From Stercorarius parasiticus (taxonomy: Eukaryota; Chordata; Aves; Charadriiformes; Stercorariidae), in contig VWZL01002571.1 of NCBI GenBank assembly GCA_013396915.1, positions 101,260 through 165,259 of the forward strand: a stretch of DNA of 64,000 nucleotides, written 5' to 3'. Made by a program: the position numbers and the translations under genes. The notes beneath the pieces are model-generated. The model had not been told where the DNA came from, ran no database searches, and was given only the letters and a program-made list of their open reading frames with translations. Shown piece by piece: positions 27,201 through 37,478 of this stretch (positions are counted from its first letter, which is position 1; each line of letters opens with the position of its first letter).

Positions 27201-30200
27201 CACTGGCCCAGGTTGCCCAGAGAAGCTGTGGCTGCCCCATCCCTGGAGGTGTTCAAAGCCAGGTTGGACGGGGCTTGGAGCAACCTGTTCCAGTGGGAGG
27301 TGTCCCTGCCCAGGGCAGGGGGGTTGGAACTAGACGATCCTTAAGGTCCCTTCCAACCCAAACCGTTCTGTGTTTCTGGTGTGAGGAAGACGCATTCATC
27401 TGTGCCTTCTGCATATGGTCTTTGCAAGTATTCTGCTTACTGAGAATTTTTATTTTTTTTCTCTTTTTTTTTTTTAATTCATTTTTAGGTACTTTATGTT
27501 TTTGTTCTGAAATTTCATGCTGTGAACTGTTTGTGTTAGTTTGGAGTTATGCACTATTTAATACCATGCCCTTCTCTCCTTCCTCTACCAAAAAAAAAAA
27601 ACCCTAAATACCCTCTTCCTCCCTAATTATGTCAGTCTCCTCTGATGCCCCGTGTTATCACAACAGCAGATTGGGGGTCTCAAGTATCTTTTACCCTGAA
27701 TTTTTCCCCACTGATTTTTAGCCATGGAAAGCTCATGTGCCATCCACCTCTGACCCTTTCATCCCACACCTGCTCAGAGCTCTCATGGCACATCTGACTA
27801 TTAGATTACTTGCAAGTCCGGGGCGCTCTCTGGTTTTAAATTCCTCATGTAGAAACTCATGGTATCGTAATGAGTACATAATCAATTATGCATTTCTTGT
27901 CATGCTTTCTGTACTCTCTGTCACAGTTGTTACGAAAGCAAAATAGAGTGGAAAATGCCAATTGCCTCCTGGTTTTCATAGCAAAAATCTGACAAACTGT
28001 GCTGTCTCTTGGACAGGCTGTTGGGAGGGAGCTCAGCCCAGCTGCTGCTGCAGGACACAGAGCGGGTGGCTGAACGGGCAGACAGCACAGTAAGTAAGCC
28101 AGACCTTTCATTAGCTATAAAATTTTCATGTCACCTCGCTTTTCTTTAGCTCACTGTAGGCAGAATTGTACAACGCTCGAACGTGATCAGGGAGGAATCA
28201 AGTGGCAAATATTCTCCAAAATATTTGCCCACGGAAGTGCCCAAACTGATGATCCGTGGCTCTTGGTGAATGGCAAGTCCCAGGTATAAATGATGCAGCC
28301 TGATGGCAGCATCCTGCATTGTGGGTACCGAAGGGATTACAAGGCTGCTAGGTGGAGGCTTTCTGACTCAGCCAGGGGTGAGCTGCGATTTTAGGCAAGT
28401 TCCATCAAGTTGGGAGATTTTACCCAATCTGCTGAGACTTCCTGGCTGCCTTTGCCCCCCTGCTCCATGTGCACTCTCTCCATGCCCTGCTCCCTGTGAC
28501 GTCCCAGGATGCTGGGACTGCGCTCCCAACACCCTTCCTCTGGTCCTCATCCCACACAGACAAAACAAGCTGAATTTCGGACATTCCTGCACACTTTCCG
28601 AAGAGGGCCTAGGAGACTTTTGCTAACTGGAGTGGGAAGATTGAGCTGATATATTGCATTTCTGCCTGGAGTGCTGTGGGAAGCATGCAGTGGAAACAGC
28701 GTGGAATGGGGAAACAGAGTGGTCCTAAACCCAACGGTGAGCGACATCACCAAGGCAGACAAAGATGACTTATAGAACTGTCACTTCTTAGCCTCCTTCC
28801 TTACAATAAACCACTTCAAAAGACATTGTTCTATCAAAGCTAAACAACAGACCCCAAATGGACGCAAGTTCTCATAACAATAAATGGAAGCCGCAAGTTT
28901 CCAGGAGACAGTGTCAGGATCTATTTTAAGGTTAAGCAAAGAATAGCTAAATATGGTTTGCAGTGAGGTGCCAACTTTTCTTTCTGATCTGTGCCATGTG
29001 ACTAAAGAGATTTTGTCTGTATAGGTACTTTCACCAAAAGTCCCCAAGGAACGAGATTAGGGAGACCTGAGGACAGGCAGAAATGGATTTATTTTTAAAA
29101 GTATAATATCCTCTGGCAGACCACATGTATAAAACAGCAGCTACCAACAACGCTTGATTTGAAGCTGGGAACAGCATAAGAATATTCGAGTCTAAAACTG
29201 AGCTGCCGTTACTTCTAAATAGGGATTTGCTTTCCTCTGGACAACTGCAGGCTGACAAACACATTGCTCATCCCTGTGCTCATTAGCCATCCTTCCAATG
29301 ACCGCAAGGGCCACTGTGTCAATCCGGGCCATGTCCGCAACTCAAGGTGCGGGTTTCAGCAGGTGTTGCATGCACAAGCCTTCCTTCTTCTCCTGCCAGT
29401 TCATTTATCTGGTTTGATTTGCCCTGTCGCTTGCTTCCCTGGGTGTGCCAGAGTGAATGGAGCTGGGAGCAGGGACAGGAATTACGAAAGCGACCCTGAT
29501 GACTCATGGAGCAAGGCTTTTCGAATGGCTCCCGAGGGACGCTGGCTCTGCTCCCGAGGGAGCTGGAAGGACCCTTGGTGGGTACACGTGCTTGATAAGG
29601 AATGGAGGAAACCTGAAGGAATGGGCAAAGTCAACAGGAGGGCTTGATAAAGGAGCGCCAGATATTTCTGGATGTCAGGTCTGGCTGCCCAGGGGAAGAC
29701 CTTCGCCGTGGGGTTGCGTCAGGGACATAGGATGGAAAAGATACAGAAGTTCCCAGCGCCAGGCAGAGAATGGAAGTAATGGAGGGATGGAGAGCAGAGA
29801 GCATAGAAGGGAGCTTAACCTCATCTACTTCTTTTACGTGCCATTGCCTTCAAGAGAGAAAATTCCCATGGATTTTTGGCCACTTTCTAGTAAAAAGAAA
29901 AACACCGTCACGCTACTTAACAATAAGCTATAAACACATTTAGATGCCACAAATTTAAGCTCGAGTGAAAGAGACTTGGCAGATGGAAGAGAGTATTATG
30001 AAAATACCAAATTACCTCACAAGTCAAATAAAATCACTGTAATTACTTTCCTCCCTCTTGGAATAAGTCATTCTTGTGAACTATTGGAGCAGACTCTGCC
30101 CTTTCTGATTCAATTCCCATTATTTCTGGTGGTTTGCTGGACTCACAAATGGGATTGCGGATGCAAGGGTTTGCAGGATGACTGGGAAACAATTTATGAT

Positions 30201-30833
30201 CAGTAACGCGGGAACAATAAAATACCAGCCGCTTCCACAGAGAGAAGAGCCTTCCTTTCATGCCATAACTAGCATCTAAGCCCGTAGTCTATTTGCCTGG
30301 CACTCCTCCCACTTTGCTGATAAGGCACCTGACACGGTAGGTGGGGGCCAATTGCACAAAGTATTGCAATAATGTTTTATAGTTTAACAGTTAATTTTTT
30401 GGACCTTATCTTCTCCATTTGCCTCTTACCTCTCTGCAGCCACGGCTGTCATGGAGTAAATGCTCACAAACATTGCGGTGATGGGGAACCAGTTCTGAAA
30501 CCTGCAGAATTCCTCACCAAAATACCAGACGTTGTGACTGGCGTAAATGAAATTGAAGATGGTATTGAAAGCAGACATCAGCAAATCCGAAAGAGCCAAA
30601 TTAACAATAAAGTAATTAGTAGCAGTCCTCATTCTCCTGTGTGCAAGAATGATCCAGATGATGGTAACATTGCCAACAATGGATGTGATAACGATGAAGG
30701 AATAGGTGATAGCCCACAAAGCAATTTGCCATCCTGGCTGGGTAAACTGGGTTACTGCTGTCCAATTGCCGCCGTCCTCGAGGGAGTCAGCCTGCGAAAT
30801 GTTGCTAGCATTTAAAACAGAAAATGCGCTCAT
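21042..30833 (-). CDS. TACR2: Tachykinin receptor 2 (neurokinin-2 / substance K receptor), complete
   Basis: A class A GPCR for neurokinin A, coupled in mammals to Gq and phospholipase C at the plasma membrane. Exons in transcript order on the minus strand: 30833-30430, 26771-26577, 23446-23290, 22952-22756, 21237-21042; lengths 404, 195, 157, 197, 196, all GT-AG, giving 382 codons plus stop (human 398). The start has A at -3. Visible: sequons N8, N11 and N23; TM1 about 36-62; TM2 with D83; disulfide cysteines C110 and C185; E134-R135-Y136 in place of DRY; W160 in TM4; CWLP at 267-270; NPIIY at 308-312; C330 and C332 after helix 8 as possible palmitoylation sites; a Ser/Thr-rich tail. PQCFY in the second outer loop and the HK1-TSPAN15 neighbourhood favour TACR2 over TACR1 or TACR3. 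Confidence 0.95.
22163..22240 (-). mobile_element. CR1 3'-terminal segment (inverted pair, part 1)
   Basis: AATCATAGAATCGTTATGG and TTGGAAGAGACCTTTAAGAT mark a CR1 3' end on the minus strand, continuing to AACCTAGCACTGCCAAGT. It abuts a plus-strand CR1 segment, in TACR2 intron 4. Confidence 0.85.
22241..22485 (+). mobile_element. CR1 body segment (inverted pair, part 2)
   Basis: Plus-strand CR1 sequence from GAGACCTCGCTCTCTACAG through TTAGATTAGATATTAGG to CTGGAGGTATTTAAAAGAC, stopping just short of the 3' end that is found inverted to its left. Its closest relative in the window is the copy at 13905. Confidence 0.85.
22756..22952 (-). CDS. TACR2: TACR2 exon 4 (197 bp)
   Basis: Acceptor TTTCCAG, donor GTGAGT from 22755 downward. 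It encodes TM6 with CWLPYH, outer loop 3, and TM7 with [14 protein letters not shown]. Confidence 0.96.
23290..23446 (-). CDS. TACR2: TACR2 exon 3 (157 bp)
   Basis: Acceptor TTTTTCAG before 23446, donor GTCAGA from 23289 downward. It encodes TM5 ([20 protein letters not shown]) and the third inner loop, ending NAKKK on a run of nine A. It is two codons longer than my recollection of the human exon, the difference falling in the loop. Confidence 0.94.
26577..26771 (-). CDS. TACR2: TACR2 exon 2 (195 bp)
   Basis: Acceptor CCTGCAG at 26778-26772, donor GTAAGA from 26576 downward. It encodes [17 protein letters not shown]4 and ECL2 with PQCFY and the disulfide cysteine in TTKC. Its length equals that of the human exon as I recall it. 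Confidence 0.96.
26990..27378 (+). mobile_element. CR1 LINE 3' fragment in TACR2 intron 1
   Basis: About 390 bases of CR1 3' end: GGTTGTTCAGCCTGGAGAAG at the left, AGACTAGATATTAGAAAG in the middle, GGTCCCTTCCAACCCAAACC at the right. It lies about 220 bases upstream (in gene direction) of TACR2 exon 2 and antisense to the gene. Confidence 0.92.
30430..30833 (-). CDS. TACR2: TACR2 exon 1 (404 bp, start codon)
   Basis: ATG at 30833-30831 in context ACCATGA; donor GTAAGA from 30429 downward. It encodes the glycosylated N-terminus, TM1, TM2 and most of TM3, ending TAVAAE plus two bases of the R135 codon. The long frame on the other strand here is a shadow. Confidence 0.96.
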
Positions 30834-33800
30834 GGTTTTTTTTCCTCGGCTACGCGTAAAATAAAATCTTTTGGCATCTGCTCATTTTCTTGCAGTAGAT
30901 GCTGGTGCTATGAATTCCCGTGCATATGACTAAGTGCCATTAAAAGGACATCGGGATGAGATGTCTCATGTCCTCTCGTCCTGTTTTCCAAGTGATGCAA
31001 TGCAGTTCCAGGAAGAGATGAGCGATACCAAGGGCCTCCTCCTTGCCTGGCATTTTAGCCTGCGCTCGAAGAGCAAAAACTGAAGAACTCCTCTCCCCCT
31101 TGAGTTTCTTTTTCCTCTAAAAAAGGAAGAAAAAAAAAAANCAGGTTAGTGGCAGGCAATGTCTTCCTTTAGATTATTTTTAGGGCCAAGAAAATATAAA
31201 TGGAAGTATCAAGCCAGAAAACACTTCAATCTAAGTGGAAATCCTTCTTTTTCAGGGCAGCAGTTTTCCGAGGCACCAGGTATCCATATCCTCTGCATGG
31301 GACTAAGGACATTTGGTTTTCTTTGCCTGCGTAACTGTTAAGTGCGATGCAGGAGCCGTACTGGGATAAATTCTCTACAGAGCTTAAGGGGACTTTGAAA
31401 GGAGGTGGAGTCTCTTGCAGGCAAAAACTAAACAGCCAGTTTGACATCAAATGAAACGTGGCAAAGTGGTACTTGAAACTTTTTTCTCCCCTCCCCATGT
31501 GTTTTGAAATAATCTCTGAAATGGACATGCTGCTACATCAGGATTTACAGGCTTAAATGCAAGGATAGCTACTTTGCCGGGTTTACCAGTCCTGCGATCC
31601 TTGCGTTTCCACGACCCTCCCCGGTTTCCTGCAAGCTCTCATAGCAAAACAGAAACAGAATATATTCAGCACAATTTTAGCAAGGTGTTCTTGCTCTCTG
31701 CAACTATTCGGAGGTTTACCAAGCATTTTTAATACATTTTACTTAATGGTGACAGCCCAATATAATACTGCTCAACCAGCCGTATTTAGTAGATTTGGTA
31801 TGATTTAATTTATTTAGAGCAACAAGTCCTGTTGGCGCTTGAAAGGTTGCTGGTGAATATTTCTAGGAGAGAAGCATTTGTCAAGACCAGACCTGAACTG
31901 GGACTTCTAATAAGGTTTCAGTGGGAAGCTGGGACCCAGGGTCTCATCCAGAGCTCCTAAAATCCTTCTCTGGCTGCTCTCTAGCATAGAAACATCCCAA
32001 GGATCCTCAGCTCCATACGCTGCCACGCTGAGGGGCTAAACGAGGGACATTCCCCCTTCAGACTGCTGCCTCCCCTTTCCAGGTGTGTGCTGCAGAAACT
32101 TACTGCCCTCGCGTGTGCAAGGAGCAGTATCTGGTCCTCACAGGACAGGAGAACCCCTGACTCCCCTCTCTGCTCGGAGCGCAGCGCTCTTGCTCGCACT
32201 CAGCTTTGCAGTAAGTGACAGAAACATAAGCAGCCCGTTGAGGCTGAGATTTTGAAGAGGACTTGGCACTGGCTCATGCCTGCTCTGCTGGAAGCTCAAA
32301 GTGTTTCAGGTGTTAAAACCTGTTTTCAGATATTAAGAGCTGTTTTCAGGATCCAGAAAGCTCCTGACAAGTAAAGTCAAGGAAAATCTGCCCCCGTGCA
32401 TGTGGCACTGGGATGGCAGTGGTTTTCCAGCTCCCCTCGTTCCCGGAACTGCAGCCATGCCAGGTTCCCCTGTAACAGGGCTGTATTTATCCGTTCAGGA
32501 TCCTTTCCACCAGCTCAGCCTGGACTCTTCCCTTGCTTCACTAATTTCTGGAGGCAGCCTTCAGTTTAACCCATCAACTAACCACAGCAACTCTGTAAAG
32601 CACGTCTTCTCTGATGTATTACCCAAGTGGTGTTTTTTAGAAATTAATACTTGTAGTACTACATGTAATATCTCCTTCTCCTCATGACGGACTTCCCTGC
32701 AGGTAATCCCACTCACTGCCTTACACAGAAACTGCAAAAATACACTTCTGCATATCTTCTCATGGGCATTGCAAAGCTGTTCCAGGCTCATCTTGAAAGT
32801 CTTCCACTGATGCCTCACTAAACAGCTTGTGAACCTTCCACTTTCTGTATGCCATCCAGGAGGGCTTTTCATGATTTGGCAACATGAATTCAACAGCTAA
32901 TAGCGTTCTTCACATTTATTTCCTTTGGCTTGCTTATCTCTTCAAATCCCAAGGAGAATATGAGCAAGAACCTCCATAAGTTTAGCCAAGAACGAAGCTA
33001 AAGTGCTTCATCAGTCTTTGTTATAGATAGCAGAACATAAGCAAGCCCTTGGAAAGAGGACTGTACTTTTTCATGTTTCATTGGTGAACCCAAAACCTTT
33101 CTCAGCTGCCTTTGAATTTGAAGACGGTCAGGGTGCCAGCATTTCCTAGGAACTTTCTTCTGAACCATCTGCCCTGGTCCCTGATCTGTTACTTGGGTGA
33201 TAGTTGGGGAGCTGCCACCCTTTGGTCAACATTTTATCATAGGAGTCAGCAGGGACTTGCTTTCATTTATACATGCCCACACCTTATATTTGTTTGCTGG
33301 TTGTGCATTGATGAGGTTATTGCCCTGGAGCCTGGCCAGTGACGCAGTGTGTGCTATTGGCCTTTTGACTTGCAAACTGGAGCGATTTTTTTTTTACAAA
33401 GGCAGGCTCCAAATTCCTTGGGAAAGTTGCGCTTGCCTGGGACTATAGGCAAAACCCGCCTCTCCAATGATTCTGGAGTTATACCAGGAAAAGGGACTAT
33501 CTGAGAGCAGGGGTTTGGGTTGGGCTGGTTTCACTGTTGTTTTTATTACGGGCAGGATTGTTCGAGGTCAAATGTTGCTGAGTCACCGATCCTAGGCCTG
33601 AGCAAAGGGTGAGAGATGCAAACAAAAGATGCGGGTCTGGAAGGGTGAATAAGGTGCATTATGTCTTTCGGAAAAAATAATACAAGGTAATACAAGGCAG
33701 TGGAAACTTTAATTGAATTGCATGTTGGACCCCGCTCTGGGAGGAAGGACCTTTGTCCAGGCAACAGCTCTGAGAGCAGGACCATGAGCATCCACCTTGG

Positions 33801-34406
33801 CTAGGGAAAGGTGCAGCTGGACTGCAGCTTTATCAGCCAGGCTTGGGCTGGAAGAAAGCACCAGAAATGCTGCTGGGAGCTTTGAAAAGCTTAGGGTCTT
33901 TCTGAACCAGTGCAGGGCTAGCTGTCAGTTCAATTCCCTTTTCTGCAGATCTCCTAAAGCCCTGGGTCAAACGCTCTGCAGACCATTGCTTTTGAAGGCC
34001 ATTCACGGGATCTACCATGCCCTGTTCACACTTGCAACAACCCTGGTAGTCCTGAAGGCGAGCGAGGAAATGTGTAAATTACCGATCTCCTTAACATGAA
34101 CAAACCCACCACCAGTTGAGCCGTCGGATGGCCTTGGGAGCAGATACTGCAATGCACGATCTGCCTTGAAGCTGGCAGAGATGCCAAGCTCTCAGTTGGA
34201 AAACTGCAGCTCTGCGCTGCGTCGGGCTGAGGTGGAGAGAGCACAACTCAGAAGGACCCTCAGCACCGCAGGCGATTCATAATATCTTACTTTAAACCAC
34301 TGTTTGATGCTAAACTATCTTAATTGGGTCCAGAAATCTTGCCGTTTCATTGTCTAGATGAAGCCTGGGATTCAGATACAGAAAAGCATTATTCAATTAT
34401 TTTCAT

Positions 34407-34430
34407 ACAGGGTTTGTAACACAACCCTGT
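34407..34430. repeat. Small inverted repeat
   Basis: ACAGGGTT and AACCCTGT pair across a loop of about 8 bases. It is probably incidental; no partner feature was found. Confidence 0.3.
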
Positions 34431-35177
34431 TTTGACATATTGGCTCAGTTCAGAGTGAAAACAACAGGAAAATGGATGCTCCTTTTAATCGGCTTCCTCA
34501 TCCAGCTGGTCGTGCCCTGAAATTTTATTTGCAGAATGACAAGGTAAGGAGTTAGGAAAAGTCAAACCAAAACTACTTAGTTAAATACACAAGCAAGGAA
34601 AATGCATAAGTGACAGGAACATGTTTGGATGTGAACAATGCCTGTGAGACATGAAGAACCTGTGGTGGACTCTAATTCCCAGTGCTTATTCGAGACGTGA
34701 TGCGTTTTCCAGCCTGCACATCATTGGTATGTGTCAGGGGTATTTGCAAATTTGCCTGAAAACTGAAGTAATTGATATTTTAGAAGATGAATGCTCTACG
34801 ATATTGTATTATGTATTATTGTCAGAAGCGTAAGAGGTGATGAGCTGTTCTGTTGCTGGCAGGGACCCAGGCTGGATTACTTGTTTCCCAGAAGCAATGA
34901 CCCATTTTAGAATAGAATTACCCAGGAATATTTTTTAGCCTTTATAAAAAGGGGTTTTGGTAGCAACTGCTGGTTTATTGTATGTACCGACCACTTAAGC
35001 AGCTTTAGATGCAGAGTTCAGAGGTTTTCCAGTCTCTTTGCTAGATAACTTAAGAATAAATGCTGCTGCACTTCATTTTCTCTGATACCAGACGCTGATT
35101 TCAATGCTGTCTGTCTCTACTCTGGGCCAGGATGCGACAACCAACTCTGTGACCGTTATCTGCCACTTTGAATGAGG

Positions 35178-35178
<1 letters not shown>

Positions 35179-35220
<42 letters not shown>
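35179..35220. repeat. Poly-T tract, 42 bases
   Basis: Uninterrupted T-run about 750 bases left of the assembly gap. It could be a real homopolymer, or its length could be a sequencing artefact. Confidence 0.9.
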
Positions 35221-35221
<1 letters not shown>

Positions 35222-35899
35222 TCCCCTGGAGGAAAATAGTCCTTTGTGGGACAGGAGTGCAGCACTGCCAGCTTTGAAAGGGCTTATTTCATCTCGTAGG
35301 CATGAATGGCGTTTGCAGTTCATGATCACTGTGTAAGACCCAACACTGACCCACTGTCACAAGCAGCAGGACGCGGACGGACTGGTGTGGGCAGAAAACA
35401 CGGCCAGAGCAATATGCCCATTAACTGTTGCACTTACGCCCTGTTATTTGCAGGACAGGGCCTTTTTTTTGCACATGCAATTGTCTGGGTGTTGTAATGA
35501 AAGGTAAAAGCTCTGGTATTGCTTAATTGTTCAATAGAGTGTAAAGCAGCAGAACGCAGGGATTCTGCTTTGCGATGTTTATGTATGCTTAACCAAAAAA
35601 CCCAGCACCCAAGCAGCAGCTTTGCATTTATGTATTTTTGTCCACCACGCCATCTTAAATCGCAATTGCAGAGGTTTGTGGATACGTGCGTTGCTCTGGG
35701 CCAGGGCAGTGGTGGTAGATGGCTGCTCGAGTAGCGATACTTTTATTCTTTATTTTTCCCCTGACTTCTCCAGCTGCAAGGTTAGTTCCTGACCTAGCCA
35801 ACCCCTCGGCAGGCAGGCATTTGCAAAGGGGATTGCACAAAAAGAGAAAGACAAGCTGCAGCTGGGAGCGTTTTGGAGCTTTCCATTTCGATTCTGGTA

Positions 35900-36480
35900 T
35901 TTTTTAACCCTCCCGTGCTATTTGTGTTTCGACGCCGTGCCCCGCCCCCCCCCGGGGCACCCACTCGGGTNNNNNNNNNNNNNNNNNNNNNNNNNNNNNN
36001 NNNNNNNNNNNNNNNNNNNNNNNNNNNNNNNNNNNNNNNNNNNNNNNNNNNNNNNNNNNNNNNNNNNNNNNNNNNNNNNNNNNNNNNNNNNNNNNNNNNN
36101 NNNNNNNNNNNNNNNNNNNNNNNNNNNNNNNNNNNNNNNNNNNNNNNNNNNNNNNNNNNNNNNNNNNNNNNNNNNNNNNNNNNNNNNNNNNNNNNNNNNN
36201 NNNNNNNNNNNNNNNNNNNNNNNNNNNNNNNNNNNNNNNNNNNNNNNNNNNNNNNNNNNNNNNNNNNNNNNNNNTGTTTTCCCGGGAAGCGGGCTCCCTC
36301 CCGAGCAAGACAGCGGGGTTTGGCAATAATTCATGCTTCCGCCGGCACACCTGTGGGTGTAGTTCCCCAGGGACGGACAGACTGGTTTTGGCGGATAAAA
36401 ATCATGTATGCATCTATTAAAATACTGCTCTTTCCCCGAGGGGAGCTGGGCAGATAAAGCCTTTGCTCTACACAGTCGGT
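35900..36480 (+). promoter_or_regulatory. TSPAN15: Probable TSPAN15 promoter / first-exon region
   Basis: CpG-bearing, C-rich sequence flanks both sides of the N-run (CGACGCCGTGCCCCGCC on the left, CCCGGGAAGCGGG on the right). TSPAN15 must start between TACR2 and exon 2 at 40723, and this is the only CpG-rich patch in that interval. Placement is inference, since exon 1 itself is not seen. Confidence 0.5.
35971..36274. other. Assembly gap (304 N)
   Basis: A run of 304 N within GC-rich sequence. It may be an estimated size. It is the likeliest place for TSPAN15 exon 1. Confidence 1.
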
Positions 36481-37458
36481 AGTCAGTATATAAGAAAATT
36501 ATGTGCCTTGGCTAGATGATACTGTGAAGCCGTAGAACTTAAAGGGGTAACACCTTGGCCATGTGTCAGATAGAACCCACGTGCTGGCTCCTGAAAGTGG
36601 TAAAAGTCCCCAGCCTTTGGGTTCCAGATAATTCCCGCTGACTTCTCAAATGTGGCAAATTCGCCCAGAGCATTGTGATTTTTAAAGGTGCTTTTCCAGG
36701 CTCTGGGAATGCTGGGGTGATGCTGTGCTGGCTCTGGGCTGTACTGATGTAGGAGATGCTCAGGCAGGGTTTCTTTCTGGATCTTTCAGTTCAAGAGCTG
36801 CTTAAGCTCTTGTTTTGCTGGCCTGTGTTTCTGTCACAGGAGATGTGGTATTTACAAGGTGGGAACCTAAAGCTTTTGGCGTGTTGCCTGGGAGGAGAGG
36901 TTTAGATCCGCCAAGTTTAATAACAAGCATCCGATTAAAGCTGTGATTTAAGAATGAACAAAAAATTGAAATGCAAAGCATTTGGGTGTAATTCAGACTC
37001 TTTGGGATCCTGGATATCTTTTGGCTTTCTTAGCAAACAAACCGACCAAGGAAAACCCTTGGGTTTTGACCCCTGAAGTTCCCTGCGTTACTCCACAGCA
37101 GCTATTCCGCAGGTGCCATTTTCAGAAGAGGGAAGTTCATTGTGTTTATTCTTCACCCCTCCCCCCCCATTTTTTTTTTTTTTTTTTTGTAGTGTGTCCT
37201 TCAGGAAGGATCGTGCATGTTGTCAACTCCGCATTTTCCATTGGCAGACAGGGCCCTGGCTGGTGGGGTGTAAAAATTAATCTGGTAGCAGAAAAAGGGC
37301 CCTTCTGAATCTCTGAGTGTCCCCCGGAGGACAAAGCCCCTTTCAGGCAGCCTGAGAATTTTATTTACTCTTTGCAGTTGCTCGGTCTGGATTTTCAACA
37401 CTCTGCCCTTGTTTATGACCAAACGCTTCAATCCTCTGCCGGAGTGATGGTTTGCTCC

Positions 37459-37478
37459 GGGAGGGAGGGTGGCGGGGG
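37459..37478 (+). other. G-quadruplex motif
   Basis: Four G-runs of at least three with loops A, A and TGGC, fitting the strict G3+N1-7 rule, in TSPAN15 intron 1. Confidence 0.6.

Larger units (their letters stand above)
30834..35970. other. Intergenic between divergent TACR2 and TSPAN15
   Basis: Holds the TACR2 5' flank (just right of 30833) and the TSPAN15 upstream region. There is a single N at 31141 beside an A-run, a poly-T tract at 35179-35220 and a small inverted repeat at 34407-34430. No coding exon, RNA gene or CR1 copy is recognised. Confidence 0.5.

Noticed and set aside
30372..30815. 147-codon open frame opposite TACR2 exon 1
   Set aside because: It is the antisense shadow of a hydrophobic receptor exon, and the sense strand has a complete, spliced, recognisable gene.
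35873..36457. Long frames spanning the N-run
   Set aside because: They are open only because N codons are not stops; no evidence of coding in the visible parts.
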